From Eutreptiella sp. 'Long Island Sound 2002' (Eukaryota; Euglenozoa; Euglenophyceae; Eutreptiales; Eutreptiaceae): a stretch of DNA of 64,000 nt. A model generated the notes under the pieces. The model saw nothing but the letters and a program-made list of their open reading frames with translations, was not told the DNA's origin and did not search any database. The position numbers were made by a program, and so were the translations under genes. Of this stretch, positions 1-11,353 are shown in pieces. How positions within the stretch are numbered: the first letter of the stretch is position 1; each line of letters opens with the position of its first letter. The stretch is from positions 42,345,119-42,409,118 of the forward strand of contig OZ038389.1 in NCBI GenBank assembly GCA_964036045.1. The letters are read 5' to 3'.

Positions 1-2735
1 GAAGAATACGCATGGTCGATGGGTTGGGACCAGCACCCCTCCACAAGAGACTGAGCATGTTGGGAGGACGAGGGGGGGGTATTGTGGGGATGCAGGGAGG
101 ATACTGGGAAGATGTAGGGGGATGTTCGCTTGAGGCCAAGTGGGCGGAGTTTGGAGGGATGTGGAGGGATGTTGGGAGGATGTTCGGAAGATGCTGCAGT
201 CAGGTATACAGCTGTATGCCTTGGCATTGAACCTGAGTCAAGCCCCTTTTGGATCCTTTGGCCTTGGATCCGAGGTATGGCACTAAGTGAACGGCATCGA
301 GGTTGAATGGAGTTTGGTGTCTTTTTCACCTTACAGACACATACATATTCATGTCAACATTTGTTCGGTCAAAATGCATGAGTTGCACTGTGTTCAAACC
401 CTGAAGTGATGATTGCAAAGGGCAGGTTTGGAAAGGGGGGAGCAGATGAAAAACAAAATGTATGGATTCACATGAAATTCGTACAGACCCTCATGCTTCA
501 TCCCACTTCTTACCTTACCCTTTCCTTACCCACCCTTTCCTCCCCTCCCTGGTCCACTGGCCTTCTCTCTTAGCGTGCGCTGGTAGTGTTGTCGCTTTCA
601 ATATTATCATGGCCTCGCATCCTGCACTACAGCCCGTTCAAATGGGCAGACACTGTGACACTCCTGTTCTGCCCTTCTGCAATTGGTAAAGGGCACTCCT
701 AAGAGACCAGGGAACTGTTGTGAGATGCATTGGTCAGGGGCGTGCGAGTTACAGTGAGGGGACACTTTTATTATTACCACGTCTTGTTTTGGGACCAAAA
801 ATGGGTCAAAAAAGGGTCCAAAACACTTTTCTCCAAAAATGACGTTGGACCATTTAGGGTACACAAACAGGGGAATTGATCCCATTTTGAGCCCGTTTGG
901 ACCCATTTCACCCGCTTGAGCCACATCAAAGCGCCACCTTGTACACTTGTGGCTATCCTAGAGCCGTGCGCTGGAGCCACCTAGAGTTGCCGAGAGGGGT
1001 GTAGATTGGAGGATATATATTGCTACACCACTCTCCTTTTCAATCAAGCTATCAACAAGCAAGCAAGCAAGCAACAAGCGCTTCTCCCTTCTATTTTGAC
1101 CGTTGCTCAAGCCTCCCAAAGAATCGTGCGTGTACATTGCACACACATGTGGGTGTTTTTTGCTCCATTTGTCCAGGAAGGAACGGAAAAAGTGGCAGGC
1201 GAAGATCGCTGAGGAGTCGAGATGGACAGGCGAAAGTGCGGTCTGTCCTGTTTTGCTTTGTATTCAGGGTTGTTGGATTGAACGTGTTTGGATTTGAACA
1301 GGCTGGCCAGAGAAAAAGCCGCTTGTGTGTGCTGCACGCGGGGCTTGAAGCCCCTTTTCGCCCAACCCCTCTCCCCCGCTTTACGTGGGGGCCTGCCCAA
1401 TACTCCTCTCGCCATCTCGCCGGATCTTAGTGCCCTTTTCTCAGCCCCCCCCCCCCATCCCCCTTCCCCTTTAATCCGAGCCCCCCACCGCCCCCCGCGT
1501 GCGCAAATCGAATTTGCAAGTGCTGGGGTCCGTCGCAATTTAGGAGCATGCACATCCCTCCCCTGGTCGTCAGTTGGGGAGCCCCCATACCAGAACCGTG
1601 TGCTCGTGTATCAGGTATAGTGCCTTTACGTGTGTGTGTGTGTGTGTGTGTGTGTTGGTGTGAGCAGGTGGGTACACCTGTCTCCATGGATTTGCGCCGC
1701 AATACGAGTGGACATGTAAGTAGCGCTGCAGGCAGTTAGTCTCAACCTCACAACCCCAGGCTAATCAGGCCCAATCAGTTAGAGGTGCCAGTGCCTGTGA
1801 TAGCTGTGCTTCCTCAAACTGTACTCCTGTTGCAGAAAGGACCTTGCCTACTTTTTGTCTTGAATGGCCTGATGAGTTTGTTTTTGGTGATCAGTGTCGT
1901 GCCCGCGTACTCTCGCCCTCACCGACGGTGCGCTTCCGCGGTTTCGTCCTCTGATCCCCTTCACCAAGTGTGTGTGTGGGTGGGTGTGTGTGGGTGGGTG
2001 CCTCTCTGTGTGGGCAGTCTAAAGTCCCAGACGCTCCTGGGCCCGAGGGCGGCTGGGGTGTGACTGGGTTACGGTTCCCCCCATGGCCGCCCAGGGGCGC
2101 GTGACCGCACCCGTGGTGTGGGGCTGAAACCAGGGGGGGCGCCCTGGGCTAACACGCAGCCGCGGCGTGGCAGCGGCTTGCCGTGGGGGGATGGTGTGGG
2201 GCCCTCCCATCCCACACAGCGGCAGCAGTCGCCGGCCATGGGGTGCCGGTTAGGGATACGGATGCCCCGTGGGGGGATGGCGCACACATCAGGGTGAAGG
2301 GTTTGGGTAGAGACTGGCACAGGTCATCAACCTCCTCGTGCAATCAGGGAATCAACCCTGAGACAGTGCGCGTGCTGTGTGAAAAGTAGGTCATTTTAAA
2401 CCCGTTTCCCCCGATGGCCAAGGTGACTGCAACAACCACTGGTTTCCCATACACAGGACTGCGCAGATTCTTACGCAGTCCAGAAACACAGATAAAGCCA
2501 TGTTTCACACCGAAAACGCCGGATGGCGGTATGAATCTGCTGTTTTTGCCCCGCGGACGTATGCTTCCCTCGTGGTGGGTGGTTTGCAGGGTGGTCACAG
2601 AATCCTATCTTACTAATGGGTGCTGTGCGCGCGCTGTGCCTGCGCTGCACAGAAACACCCCCATGTTTTGGCGTTGTGAGTCTTGTGTTGTCATTATGTT
2701 GACCATCCTGCTGCCCCAGCCTTTCTTTGTGCCAG
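1..2735. other. Upstream or intronic sequence, no supported gene
   Basis: I see no convincing exon here. The first 200 bases are a degenerate GGGAGGATGTT-like low-complexity stretch. An ATATATAT run at about 1012-1020 is followed by an (AAGC)n run at about 1056-1075, but nothing shows this is a promoter. C-rich homopolymers occur at about 1446-1458. Open frames in this stretch are short, overlap on both strands and lack splice or codon support. The 5' exons and start codon of the EF-hand gene beginning at or before 2736 should lie here or further left. Confidence 0.5.
1630..1655. repeat. (GT)13 microsatellite
   Basis: A perfect dinucleotide GT run of 13 units, flanked by ACG and TGGTG. It does not overlap any supported exon. 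Confidence 0.95.
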
Positions 2736-2852
2736 CTCACCATCAACCAATTCCACCTTTTCTTGGCAAACGTATTTGGGCGAATTTCAGACAAGGAATT
2801 CGAGCCATACGTCCAGCAGATCCGTGAGAGGATTGCCTCGCTGAAGCGACAG
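2736..2852 (+). CDS. Candidate exon, likely 5' part of the EF-hand gene
   Basis: An exon of 39 codons, phase 0 at both ends, preceded by a pyrimidine-rich acceptor (CTTTCTTTGTGCCAG) and followed by the donor CAG|GTCTGT, the same donor type as at the EF-hand exon ending at 6576. The peptide begins LTINQFHLFLANVF and ends RERIASLKRQ; it is charged and helical in character and has no stop. Its end phase matches the proposed next exon at 4826. The peptide has no domain I recognise. Membership in the same gene as the EF-hand exons is inferred from strand, order and phase. No initiator methionine is assigned, so further 5' exons are expected. Confidence 0.55.
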
Positions 2853-3634
2853 GTCTGTGCACGGGCCAGACTCACGAAGCTGTGAGCGGTGCAAGCGCCA
2901 GTTGTAGGGCCGCCATTTCGATTTCGGTGTCCCGCATGGGAAGGGGGCACCCTTGGCGAGGGGTCTTTTGTGGTCTGGTTTGGTAGCCCTTCGGTGCATC
3001 GGTGCAGGGGTCGTTGCCTCCACAGCGACAAGGATGGATTAGAATGGCTGATAACCGTCGGCGGAGGGACCCCCCCCCCGCTCTCCCTGCACCCCCCCCG
3101 ACCGGGGATCCGGAATTCAAAAGCTTGTGCACCAAAAGTGGCCCAAATCAATCTTTCCTTTTGTAAACTGCATTTTTTCGCTCTACAAAATCTGCCCCCC
3201 CCCCTTCTCTTCTAATATAGGCCTTCACAGCGACCCTGAGTTGCCCCCGAAGCGAGAAAATATTTTGGACCTGGTGTCCTTGCCCGTACAAGTGTTCCTC
3301 ATCAGCTTCAACTCATCATAGCCACAGTTGGCTCTATTGCCCTTTTCCCACGGACAGGCGTCAGGAGTTCTCTTCCCGTACACAGGTGCACCTGTGGGAG
3401 CGGGATGGGCCCGTCTGTGTCCAGCGGCACCCGTTGATGGGGAGAGAACCCCCGGCTGTGGGGAGGGGGCACTGGCCCAGGGGAAGGCGGCACACGCCTG
3501 TGTTCCATACATGCGGGTGGGCGTGTGTCGTGCACCCAGTGTCCAGTACCATGCTTTGTGTGTGACCTGCTGTTGTTGGCCGAATTCCGTTGCGGGCGGG
3601 GCGGGGGGGGGATGCCGTAAAGGGGGGGGGTGCA

Positions 3635-3845
3635 GGGTTTTGCTTAACAAGTCAGCATCTCCTGGGGGTGGGGGGGGGGGGGTCTGACCCCCCCCCCCCC
3701 CCCAAGTGATTGGGCAAATTTCACTATTGGCCTTTGGCCAATCAAAAATTTTTTCTGGCGCCTTTGGTGCAAATCAGTTTAGGCCAAAAAATTTGTTCGG
3801 CGCCTTTGGCGCCTCTAACAACTCAGGGTCAACCCCCCCCCCCCC
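3635..3845 (+). repeat. Dispersed GGCGCC-hairpin repeat, copy 1
   Basis: This stretch matches 18294-18512 in order and content: a TTAACAA-type start with CAGCATCTCCTG, a G or C block, AAGTGATTGGGC, GGCCTTTGGCCAATCAAAAA, a GGCGCCTTTGG palindrome and a closing CAACTCAGGGTC followed by a C tract. Partial copies lie at 18647-18711 and 40490-40625. The GGCC-TTT-GGCC and GGCGCC-TTT-GGCGCC cores are perfect short hairpins. It has no coding potential. The family looks like a non-autonomous interspersed repeat; its mobilising enzyme is not identifiable from the window. Confidence 0.75.
3670..3703. repeat. G13-TCTGA-C16 perfect hairpin
   Basis: Thirteen G residues, a five-base TCTGA spacer and sixteen C residues form an inverted repeat of homopolymers inside dispersed-repeat copy 1. 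The related copy at 18294-18512 has G and C blocks at the same place but interrupted, so the perfect form here may come from slippage or from consensus error. Confidence 0.85.
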
Positions 3846-4825
3846 CACTCCCTGACGGAGACCTCTGGGGATGCGGTAAAGGGGGCGGCGGGGGCTGCCT
3901 CGCAGGCGAAATAGAAAAGCTGATCTGTGCAGCTGCTCCCTCTTGCAGCGATGGTGCAGCGATGCCAAACGCTGCCGGTCTGGCCCAGGGGTGTTTGGGG
4001 CCACTGACGGCCCCCAAAACCCCCTGATACGCGGTGGGAGTGGCGGGCTCACACTCAACCAATGCCAAAGCAAGAGCCCCGGAAAGGAATGCCGATGCAA
4101 GTCTGGCCCGATGCAGAGCGAGCGGGCTGTTTGCCGCGCGCACACGATGGAGGGTTCTATCCACAAACATCAAATGTCGCAACGCCCAAAGGCGTTGCCT
4201 GCTCTGCTATTCTTGACTTTTCTGGTCCCGCGCTTATCCATTGTTGGGTGGTACGCCTTTTTGGCCCCTTCCCCCTTTCCCCTTCCTCCATGAGAACCAA
4301 CTGTTTTGGACGGTGCCCCTATGCCCTTCCGGACCTGCGCAGCCGATTGCTGCAGTCCGCCCCCGGGATCTTGAGTTCCCCTTTTGTCATTGCTTGTTAG
4401 GGCCCTCCGTCGGCTGACCCGCATTTGGCGTCAACGTCAATGTCTCTCAATTCAACGCAATTTGGATCAACGCAAAGTGTGGCTGAAGGTAAAGTGCACC
4501 GTGCGTGTTTGTTCGAGGGGTGCATGAATCGCTAGCCCTCACCCTCAGTCTGGTCACCCGTCTTCATACGGAGCCCTGCTGACAAGCGGCTAGAAGTTCT
4601 GCATTGTCAACCTCTTTAGTTGGCAACGGAGCAGATTTCTAGATTACTGGAGCCACAATCCCTCAGGGGGTTGCCTTGGGTTCGTGACGGTTGTGGACAG
4701 TGCCTGAGGATTGTAGGTTTTTTTTTACTGTCCGTCTTGCTGTATGTGTTGCTGTCTATGGCCTTTCTGGCAGGGTCAATTTCGGCTGTAAATGCCATGT
4801 AATTGCCCCAAAAGGCACGGTGCAG

Positions 4826-4944
4826 CCTTTCCCCTTGATTGAACAGACGTGGCGGTTCAGTCTTGGGGCATGCACCATTTGCCGCAACGCTTGCTCTGCA
4901 GAACGTCCAGTGTCACCAGCATACGAAGATTCACAGTGGAACAA
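4826..4944 (+). CDS. Candidate exon preceding the first EF-hand
   Basis: A 119-nt open segment between acceptor GGTGCAG and donor AA|GTATGT, a near-ideal donor. It starts in phase 0, as required by the exon ending at 2852, and ends in phase 2, as required by the EF-hand exon at 6516. The peptide contains CTICRNAC and ends in SQWN plus a split Lys codon, so after splicing WNK runs directly into FFSMWDLDG and supplies an entering helix for the first EF-hand. The acceptor has a weak pyrimidine tract, and other frames are open here too, so the exon is plausible but unproven. Confidence 0.4.
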
Positions 4945-6515
4945 GTATGTGGTTTGTTTTTCATGCCGACGGCGCAACTCTTTGGGACGAAGTTATGAGC
5001 TCCTTGTCGCATGGCAACTCTGGGGATGGCTGACTGTCGACATTGCGCTTGTGCCCCTCTCTAGCCCTGTGTTGCACTTCCCATATCCAATGTGGTGGAG
5101 ACAGGCATGTGCTTGGTGGTTGGCCTACTGGGGGAGGGGGTTCCATTCGAAATCTTGGGTGTTCTGGCGAGTGCTGTGGCTATCAGTCAATATGTCCTGC
5201 AATCACAGAGAACTGTCATTCAGGGCGTTGACTTGCAGACTGCGACACAGGAACAAACAGTGGTTTCATGGGAGGAGGAACCACACACAACTCTGCAAAC
5301 AGCTAGAAATCTGCCACCCCAACGGGAGGGCGGGGGGGGGGGATGGAGCTAGACCACCCACCCAATGCACAGCAGCAAGCATCCAGAAGCTTGAATCAAT
5401 AGCATCTGTAAACTGGATGGGTGGGTAGCCGACCCCCCCACCCCCCATGGGGGGTTGGACATGTTTGGGTTGGTGGGTTTTCCCCGATACCGTCCCCGTT
5501 GGATAACACATGTGCCTCGGTGGAGAGCACCCTCCGAACTTCACGGTCACAATGATGGTTTCACGTGACGCCCGTCGGCGCTGCAAAGGATCAGCACGCC
5601 GCTCTGACCCACGTAATTGTACCTTTCCCCTCCCCCAGTCCCGAGAATCAGAAATGACCTCGATCAACAAAACCAGGTCACGCAGAAGACATGGCACTGG
5701 AACCGGTGGTGTTCACGGTTCCTCCCGAACCCCCCCCCCCCCAGTCCGAGAGAGACCCCCTTCCCAGGCTCACCGCCCCATGGCTCAGCAGGAGATGCAG
5801 CCCAGGGACACTCACACAACGCCAGATCCTCAGCCCCTGATGAGGAGGCCAAGCATACAGGGTCTAGTCTAGGAGAGCTTCCCTGCAGCTTAGAGGCAGC
5901 GAAGTAGAGGCAGAGTGCCGGGGAGATCCGGACTCCAGCGCAGCCCCGACAGGAGGCCTCTTGTTTGCTTGAGGGACGACGTTTGCATGCGCTGAATGCC
6001 ACCGCATTTGTGGACTATTGTGCAACCTCAAGCCCCCTGGTCTCGCACCAGAACATGGGCAATGAAGATGGGTGGAATCATAGCACGGGCGGAACCACGC
6101 GGTAGGGAACACCAGATACCCCGATTGGACTGCAATCCATGAAGGTCACCTGTGCAGGTGCACGTTCTGGACACAAAGGGCCTGCGCAGCCTGCATAGCA
6201 GCAACAACAGCAATCAAATGCCACGAAAACAAAGGACGGGATACCTCAGAGGCCAGGGCGGTGGGCGGGGTTCGAGGATTCCGGAAATGCTCGTTTGCAA
6301 TGTCAGATATTTTCCGGATGCTGTGAATGCTACTTGGTGATGACATCAACAGCCAATGCGCCCGGCAGGAATTGGAGGCAAGCCACACATTTATCCGTGC
6401 ATGATGGCCACCTGATTTCGCCACAGTCCGATTCAGTGGACTCAGCCACGCTTGATTGTGCAGTGCACCACATCCCAAATCAATGAACAGTGAGATATCT
6501 CATATTTTCTGGCAG
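4945..6515. other. Putative intron
   Basis: No exon is needed here by the phase chain. A 96-codon open segment at 5065-5352 encodes a hydrophobic stretch (CLVVGLLGEGVPFEILGVL) and starts after a CTCTCTAG, but it has no good donor and ends in a poly-G run, so I do not call it. The remainder is low-complexity sequence with short C and G tracts. Confidence 0.35.
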
Positions 6516-6576
6516 ATTTTTCTCCATGTGGGATTTGGATGGCAGCGGATATTTGGACCTGCCAGAGCTAGAACAG
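6516..6576 (+). CDS. EF-hand exon 1 (canonical calcium-binding loop)
   Basis: Acceptor CATATTTTCTGGCAG and donor CAG|GTCTGC bound a 61-nt exon; its first base completes a split codon. It encodes FFSMWDLDGSGYLDLPELEQ. The 12-residue loop at 6532-6567 is DLDGSGYLDLPE, with Asp at 1, 3 and 9, Ser at 5, Gly at 6, Leu at 8 and Glu at 12, a full EF-hand consensus that should bind Ca2+. It ends in phase 0, matching the exon at 9638, whose VMSKLDETKSK completes the exiting helix. The EF-hand assignment is firm; the gene's partner and location are unknown. Confidence 0.88.
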
Positions 6577-7664
6577 GTCTGCTACTGCACACTGGGCAGT
6601 GACGTGCTGTGGGATTTGTGGTTGGGGGCATGCACAGGGTAGTGACGTGCTGTGGGGGTAGTGCTCCTCATTGCTCTTGCGCATTCCTTTACCATCCATC
6701 CCTGTATGCGATCCACCCTCTACACAATCCCTGTGTACCATCCCTCTACACATCCCTCTTTTCCGACACTATATGCCATCCTTGCACACCATCCCTCTAT
6801 GCTGTCACTCTATCCGCCGTGGATTGGACCATTGCTTTGCACCTTCGGTTGAATCCATTCCTCTTTGCATTGATGTCTTCAATGTGTTCCAGGCTGCATT
6901 TTGACCCCATACTTCCCTGGCACAGGCCGCCTCTGAGGGGCAATTTGGACGCTTCAGGGGGCACTGCTCTTGGTGGCACGACCAAAGTCAGATTCGGCGT
7001 CTTTTGGGCCTTTTGGGGCAGGGGTGTGTGTTTGAAACAAACTGCAAATTGCATGTTCATATGCTGTTTTGGGGACATTCTAGTGAGTTTGGGGACCGAA
7101 AATGGGTCAACAGTTGGATGAATATGTGTTTTCCAGAACTGATTCCAGAACCCATGGGGATGCAAAACTGAAATATTGTGCCCATCTGTCAATGTCCATT
7201 TAGAACAAAGTAGATTTTGAATTTTGTAAAACCGTGATGCAAAAAAGATTTCAATTTTGGTGAAACAGTGAGGCATACAACTGAGCTCCCACAATGTTCC
7301 ATGTTGCTGTGTGCTCCCCAGCCCTCTTTGAGGTGCATTGCCGATGGCAACAGAATCTTCTAGCATGCCATGGTTCTGAATTCTGGCAGCATTACCAAGT
7401 ATGACCATTACCATGCGGAGTTGTCTCTTTCGGTGGGGCTTGTTGTCGCAACCTCACGACCAAATTGTTGGTTTGGAAGATAATTTAAAATTTATTTTGG
7501 GCCTGGGCCAAGGAGGAAGGCTGTTGTTAGCCATGAATTTTCATTTTTGTATGCTTGGTGGTGCAATGCCGCTGCTGAACAGCTGCTTCGTCACACGACA
7601 ATTGTGACCCTATTTTTGCTGATTTGTGCCCTTTTCCGCATGTCTCACATTGAAGACTTGCGTT

Positions 7665-7960
7665 GCCCCACTAAGCACCTTCTTGTAGCACTAGGAATTT
7701 CTAGCACTAAGCACTTGGCTTGTAGCACGAAGAATGTGGCTTGCCACACTAAGAACTTGCTTAGGTACACTAAGAACTTGGTTGGCTGCCCTGAGAACGT
7801 GCCTTCGTAAAAACTAAGAACTTGGCTTGCTATGCTGAGAAGTCAGCTTGAGGCACTCAGCCTTTGACTTGTGAAACTAATAACGTGGCTTGCCACGTCA
7901 CCAAATTGGCTTGCCACACTAAGGACTTGGCTTGCCACACGAAGAACCGGACTTGCCGTA
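7665..7960. repeat. Degenerate tandem repeat, unit about 20-30 bp
   Basis: Roughly a dozen imperfect copies of a unit like ACTAAGAACTTGGCTTGCCAC, with variable spacing and point changes. On the - strand the copies translate in one frame as repeats of VASQVLSVASQ and so extend the open frame of the neighbouring antisense pseudogene, which looks accidental. Confidence 0.75.
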
Positions 7961-8461
7961 CTTGTCGCGAACTTAATGCCCTTAAAGGTGAAGTTATCAC
8001 CTCCCCTTTGGCGGGCATGAACCCACGACAAGGAGTCGAGCGGGTTCGCCGCTTGCGAGGATGACAGGGTGGCGGGGTTGGCGAATTTTTCGGCATAGGC
8101 GCGCTGGGATTCCACCAACACCAACCATGCTCTGTACGCTAGGCGGTCCCTAAGGTTGCATCCACCACCTTGCCGACCCGTTGGGCGCGCCACCGGACGG
8201 TCCACTGCCGCCACATAATCCTGCAAGGCGTCCCTGCAGTGGCGCATCCACGACGCCATTTGCGGCTTTGCCATGACCTCCTTGATGGTCTCCGACGTGA
8301 GGTCCAGGACCACCCCTTTCCCTTGGATGGACATCTCGTTGATCTTTGACTGTAGGGACGCCATTGCCGTTTGTGACTACACCAAAAGCGCCCTCATAGC
8401 CTCTGGCGACATTGAATCGACGTCATTCGGGGCGGAGCCAGCCCCCTCCTCCCCGAGTTGG
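7843..8461 (-). pseudogene. Unrecognised antisense ORF with an in-frame stop
   Basis: Reading leftward from an acceptor-like AACAAATGCAG at 8468-8462, the frame opens with a Gly/Glu-rich stretch and reads SMSPEAMRALLV to a TAG at 8379-8377, then SQTAMASLQSKINEM and on without a stop to 7843. An ATG lies at 8364. The 173 residues after the TAG look like real protein (KEVMAKPQMASWMRHC; RDRLAYRAWLVLVESQRAYAEKF), but the last 40 residues come from the tandem repeat. I do not recognise the family. One in-frame stop plus a C-terminus made of tandem repeat suggests a decayed gene or transposon fragment, lying antisense in an intron of the EF-hand gene. Confidence 0.45.
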
Positions 8462-8811
8462 CTGCATTTGTTGCAGGTGAAGAGGTGAAAGAAAATATGG
8501 TGCAACACAAACACAAAAATTTGCAGAGCTGTAGAAGGACAACCAGTGAGCAATTGTGAACTAGTGTGTGCCCAGAAAAAGATGGGCAAACAGGTCTTAT
8601 TGGGGCATGGTTTTGATGACGGCACGCTAGTTCCTTAGTGTGGCAAGACGACTTGTGATGCCGGGTTCACTATTGGACTGTTTGACTGTTTCTTTGGGAG
8701 CACGCTTCAACCGCCAAGTTGCTCCGTTGAAAATGGCTAGAACTGGAACAACGGATACTTGAACACCACTAGAATGCATTGTAAAACATAATTGTGCAAC
8801 ATAGACTTTTG

Positions 8812-9037
8812 AAGGTAGGAAACAATGTTTGCTTCCATTGTGTACGTGCCTTGTGTATGTGCAAATTGCTCCTCATTGTCCTTTTGTGCTGGTCTACATG
8901 TTTTACGGGGAACATCCATTGGGCACATAGACTTTGAACTTTTGTCAAAAGCCACCATGAATGCTAGTTATTCCTTTCATTTCACATTTTCTTCACATTT
9001 TGGTAGCATAAATTTTCAAAGGTAGGAAACAATGTTT
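8812..9037. repeat. Short direct repeat pair
   Basis: AAGGTAGGAAACAATGTTT occurs at 8812-8830 and again at 9019-9037, each followed by CTTCCATT and a GTGT-rich stretch. This looks like an old local duplication of about 50 bp inside the intron. Confidence 0.6.
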
Positions 9038-9637
9038 TTTCTTCCATTTTGTATTTGTGTTGGCCTACTGTTGGTGGAAGGATTCGGCTCACAAGCAGAG
9101 TGAAGAATCGCTAGCATTTTGGGTGAATTGTCTAGGGGCCAAAAATTGCGCCGTTCCGCTCAGCCAAAACTTCCAATGCTGCAAATGGCCCATCTGCCAC
9201 CAAATTCCCGGTGTTTGGCCCTGTGACCACGATTGCAACCACCTTGGGGAACATTGCTCGTGATGTTGCTTGCCTTTTTGGTTGGCGCCCATGGGGGCAA
9301 AAGATGCTGCGTCCTACTTGCGCACAACCCAGCCCAACACTCCCAACGCACCAAGTGGCGTGCCTGTATCAAGTATTTGCTATTCTTTCACATGAATATC
9401 GCTTCTCAGCATTTAGCGTACAGCATCCGCTGTTTTTTGAATTTCAAGAAATTTCAAGGGGAGTATTGTTACTGGGCAAAATTGTCGTTGCATTTGTCCC
9501 TGGGCGAGAAGGAGTTTGCTAGAAATTCTGTTGCAACCTGCACAGTTGCTCGGTTTTGGTATTGAGATGTTTCTTTGAAGTGTGTGCGCTTATTTTTCAG
9601 CATTGAGTGTAGTTTCCGAAGCCTCTCTTGTGTGCAG

Positions 9638-9848
9638 GTGATGAGTAAGTTGGATGAGACCAAAAGTAAGCAATGCAAGAAGGCTTTTGTGCAGATGAAA
9701 ACCGGTCTGCAAACCAATGGTAAACGGGATCAGCTGTCCAGAAAGGATTTTGTGCAATTTATGATCAGCATCGAACAGTCTCTCAAGCAAAGCGAGATCC
9801 AGAAGTTCAAAGAAAAATTGGAAGAAGCCCTTGATGAAGTGATTTGTG
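9638..9848 (+). CDS. EF-hand gene exon: helical linker with degenerate EF-hand
   Basis: Acceptor CTCTCTTGTGTGCAG and donor TTGTG|GTAATT bound 211 nt, entering in phase 0 and leaving in phase 1. The peptide starts VMSKLDETKSKQCKKAF, which completes the exiting helix of the first EF-hand, then has MKTGLQTNGKRDQLSRKDF, read as a second EF-hand whose loop lacks the usual acidic ligands, and ends in a Lys/Glu-rich helix (SEIQKFKEKLEEALDEV). A canonical loop paired with a degenerate one is common in EF-hand proteins. Its last base plus AA from the exon at 12561 makes a Glu codon. This is the best-supported exon of the chain after the two canonical loops. Confidence 0.8.
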
Positions 9849-11353
9849 GTAATTCCTGGCCATGCACAGTGCTCTGTGAGGGCAGAGGGTCCTAGAGATA
9901 GGTGGAAAGAACCAGAGAGGGCTGGAGTGGGTTGTGCAAAAATGTGGTCTGGCGCAGTAGGATGTACTGCATGAGACGCTCCCCAAGACCTTCGGCCCAC
10001 AACTCAAGAGCATAGGTAGCTGGTGGTTGCTGACGACCCGCTCTCCAACCTGGTTTGCCGCAATTGCGGCAGCCAGTTCCCTGCTGCATGTGCATGAAGC
10101 CACCCAGATCGATTGAAAGAGACAAAGCATACTTTGAAATGGCCCAGGCGGACACATGCAGTATGTAGGGCTTCCGCTTACCCGCAATGAAGAACACATT
10201 CGGAACTCCTGGGAGGCAGTGAAAGTGCTTGTCAAAACTCCAGAAAATGGGTGGTTTTGCAGTGTGCCTCAGGGTTCGGTTTCTAGGAATGTAAGTCTTC
10301 GATATGCGGTCTTTGGGAGGCCCATTACAATGCCCATTGACCAAGGTCCCCTCCTGCATGAGGCCTACAAGCCTGCAAGGGTGGGGGGGCGGAATTACCT
10401 GGGGGCGACCCGATCATTTTGTACCTCATACCTGCACATGGCAGAAATGGTAGAAGTGGTACGACCTGAGTGTTTGTTCCAGAAGGTTTCCTAGAGTAGT
10501 GGGTAAGCAAGAATGTGCCCAAACAGGTGGTGTGTCACAACTGCAGTCCGTAGTTCAGAGCAAGTGAAGGGAAATTGACAGCAGGGTTGAAACAGATAAT
10601 TTCATGCTCTGGATATGTCATCGTATGTGACAACAGTTGCACAGCACTACATTGCGCGAAACCACACCTCCTGTCTCTCTCTTTCTTTTGTTTGTTTCCT
10701 TCCTGTATCAGCCTCCTCTTTTGCCTCCTCTCGCCAGGAAGTAACAACAACCATCCAGATTCTTCCGGAAATAACAGCAACCACCAACAGCAACCATTTA
10801 GAAGTATACAGAAAGGAACCGCAACCACTCTGAAGCCACCAAGAAACAGCAATAACCGCCCACAGAGCACCGGGAAATCACCTCTGTGAACGAATATGGG
10901 CCAAAGATGTTGTACCACAACACGCAAGGGACATGATAGGGTGGATTTCCAACAAGATCCTACTTCTCATGGCTTCCCATGTCCACTTCTGCCAACTCAC
11001 ACCTCCAAAACCCTCACTGCACCACAAGAACGGCGGGTTTTGCCCCATTTAAGATGTGGGTAAAACTTCCCCTTGTCCCCTTGTGTGAGGTTGTCAAAAG
11101 AGATGAAGAAAAGTGGTTGCCAGTCAGTCCTGCAGAAGCCCCGGTGGAAGGCTTTGCCAGACAAGGGACAGGGGAAGTCTTTCAAAGGGCCCATGCAAAG
11201 CGAGCAAGTGTGGGTTGATGGCGACCTGACCCCAGGAGCAGGTGGTCGCTGGCGCCTTTCCATTGCCGGGCTCGAAGGGGGCACAACAGGCGCATACAGT
11301 CTCCAGGCTTCTGTGTCTTGTCGGTGAGCTCCAGTTTGCACTACTACCCCCCC
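9849..11353. other. Intron of the EF-hand gene
   Basis: Part of the intron between the exons at 9638 and 12561. Open frames on both strands overlap at 9890-10520; the - strand one contains GTGCRNCGKPGWR, a CxxC pair, but no recognisable domain and no start or splice context. At 10660-10870 the sequence is a CT- and CA-rich low-complexity region. Nothing else is supported. Confidence 0.5.

Larger units (their letters stand above)
2853..4825. other. Putative intron with repeats
   Basis: No supported exon. It contains one copy of the dispersed GGCGCC-hairpin repeat at 3635-3845 and several G or C homopolymers. Open frames here are short and overlap on both strands. If the exons at 2736 and 4826 belong together, this is one intron of about 2 kb. 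Confidence 0.4.
6577..9637. other. Intron of the EF-hand gene, with repeats and an antisense gene remnant
   Basis: This stretch separates two phase-matched exons. It holds a degenerate CATCCCTCTA-rich low-complexity patch (about 6690-6830), the about 25-bp tandem repeat at 7665-7960, an antisense pseudogene at 7843-8461 and a short direct repeat at 8812 and 9019. The remaining sequence shows no supported feature. Confidence 0.6.

Noticed and set aside
5065-5352. Hydrophobic open segment that could be a membrane exon
   Set aside because: No good donor, ends in a poly-G run, and is not required by the exon phase chain.
9892-10522. Antisense frame with a CxxC pair (GCRNCGKPGWR) and an overlapping + strand frame
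   Set aside because: Both strands are open, neither has clear borders, and one CxxC is not enough for a zinc-finger call.
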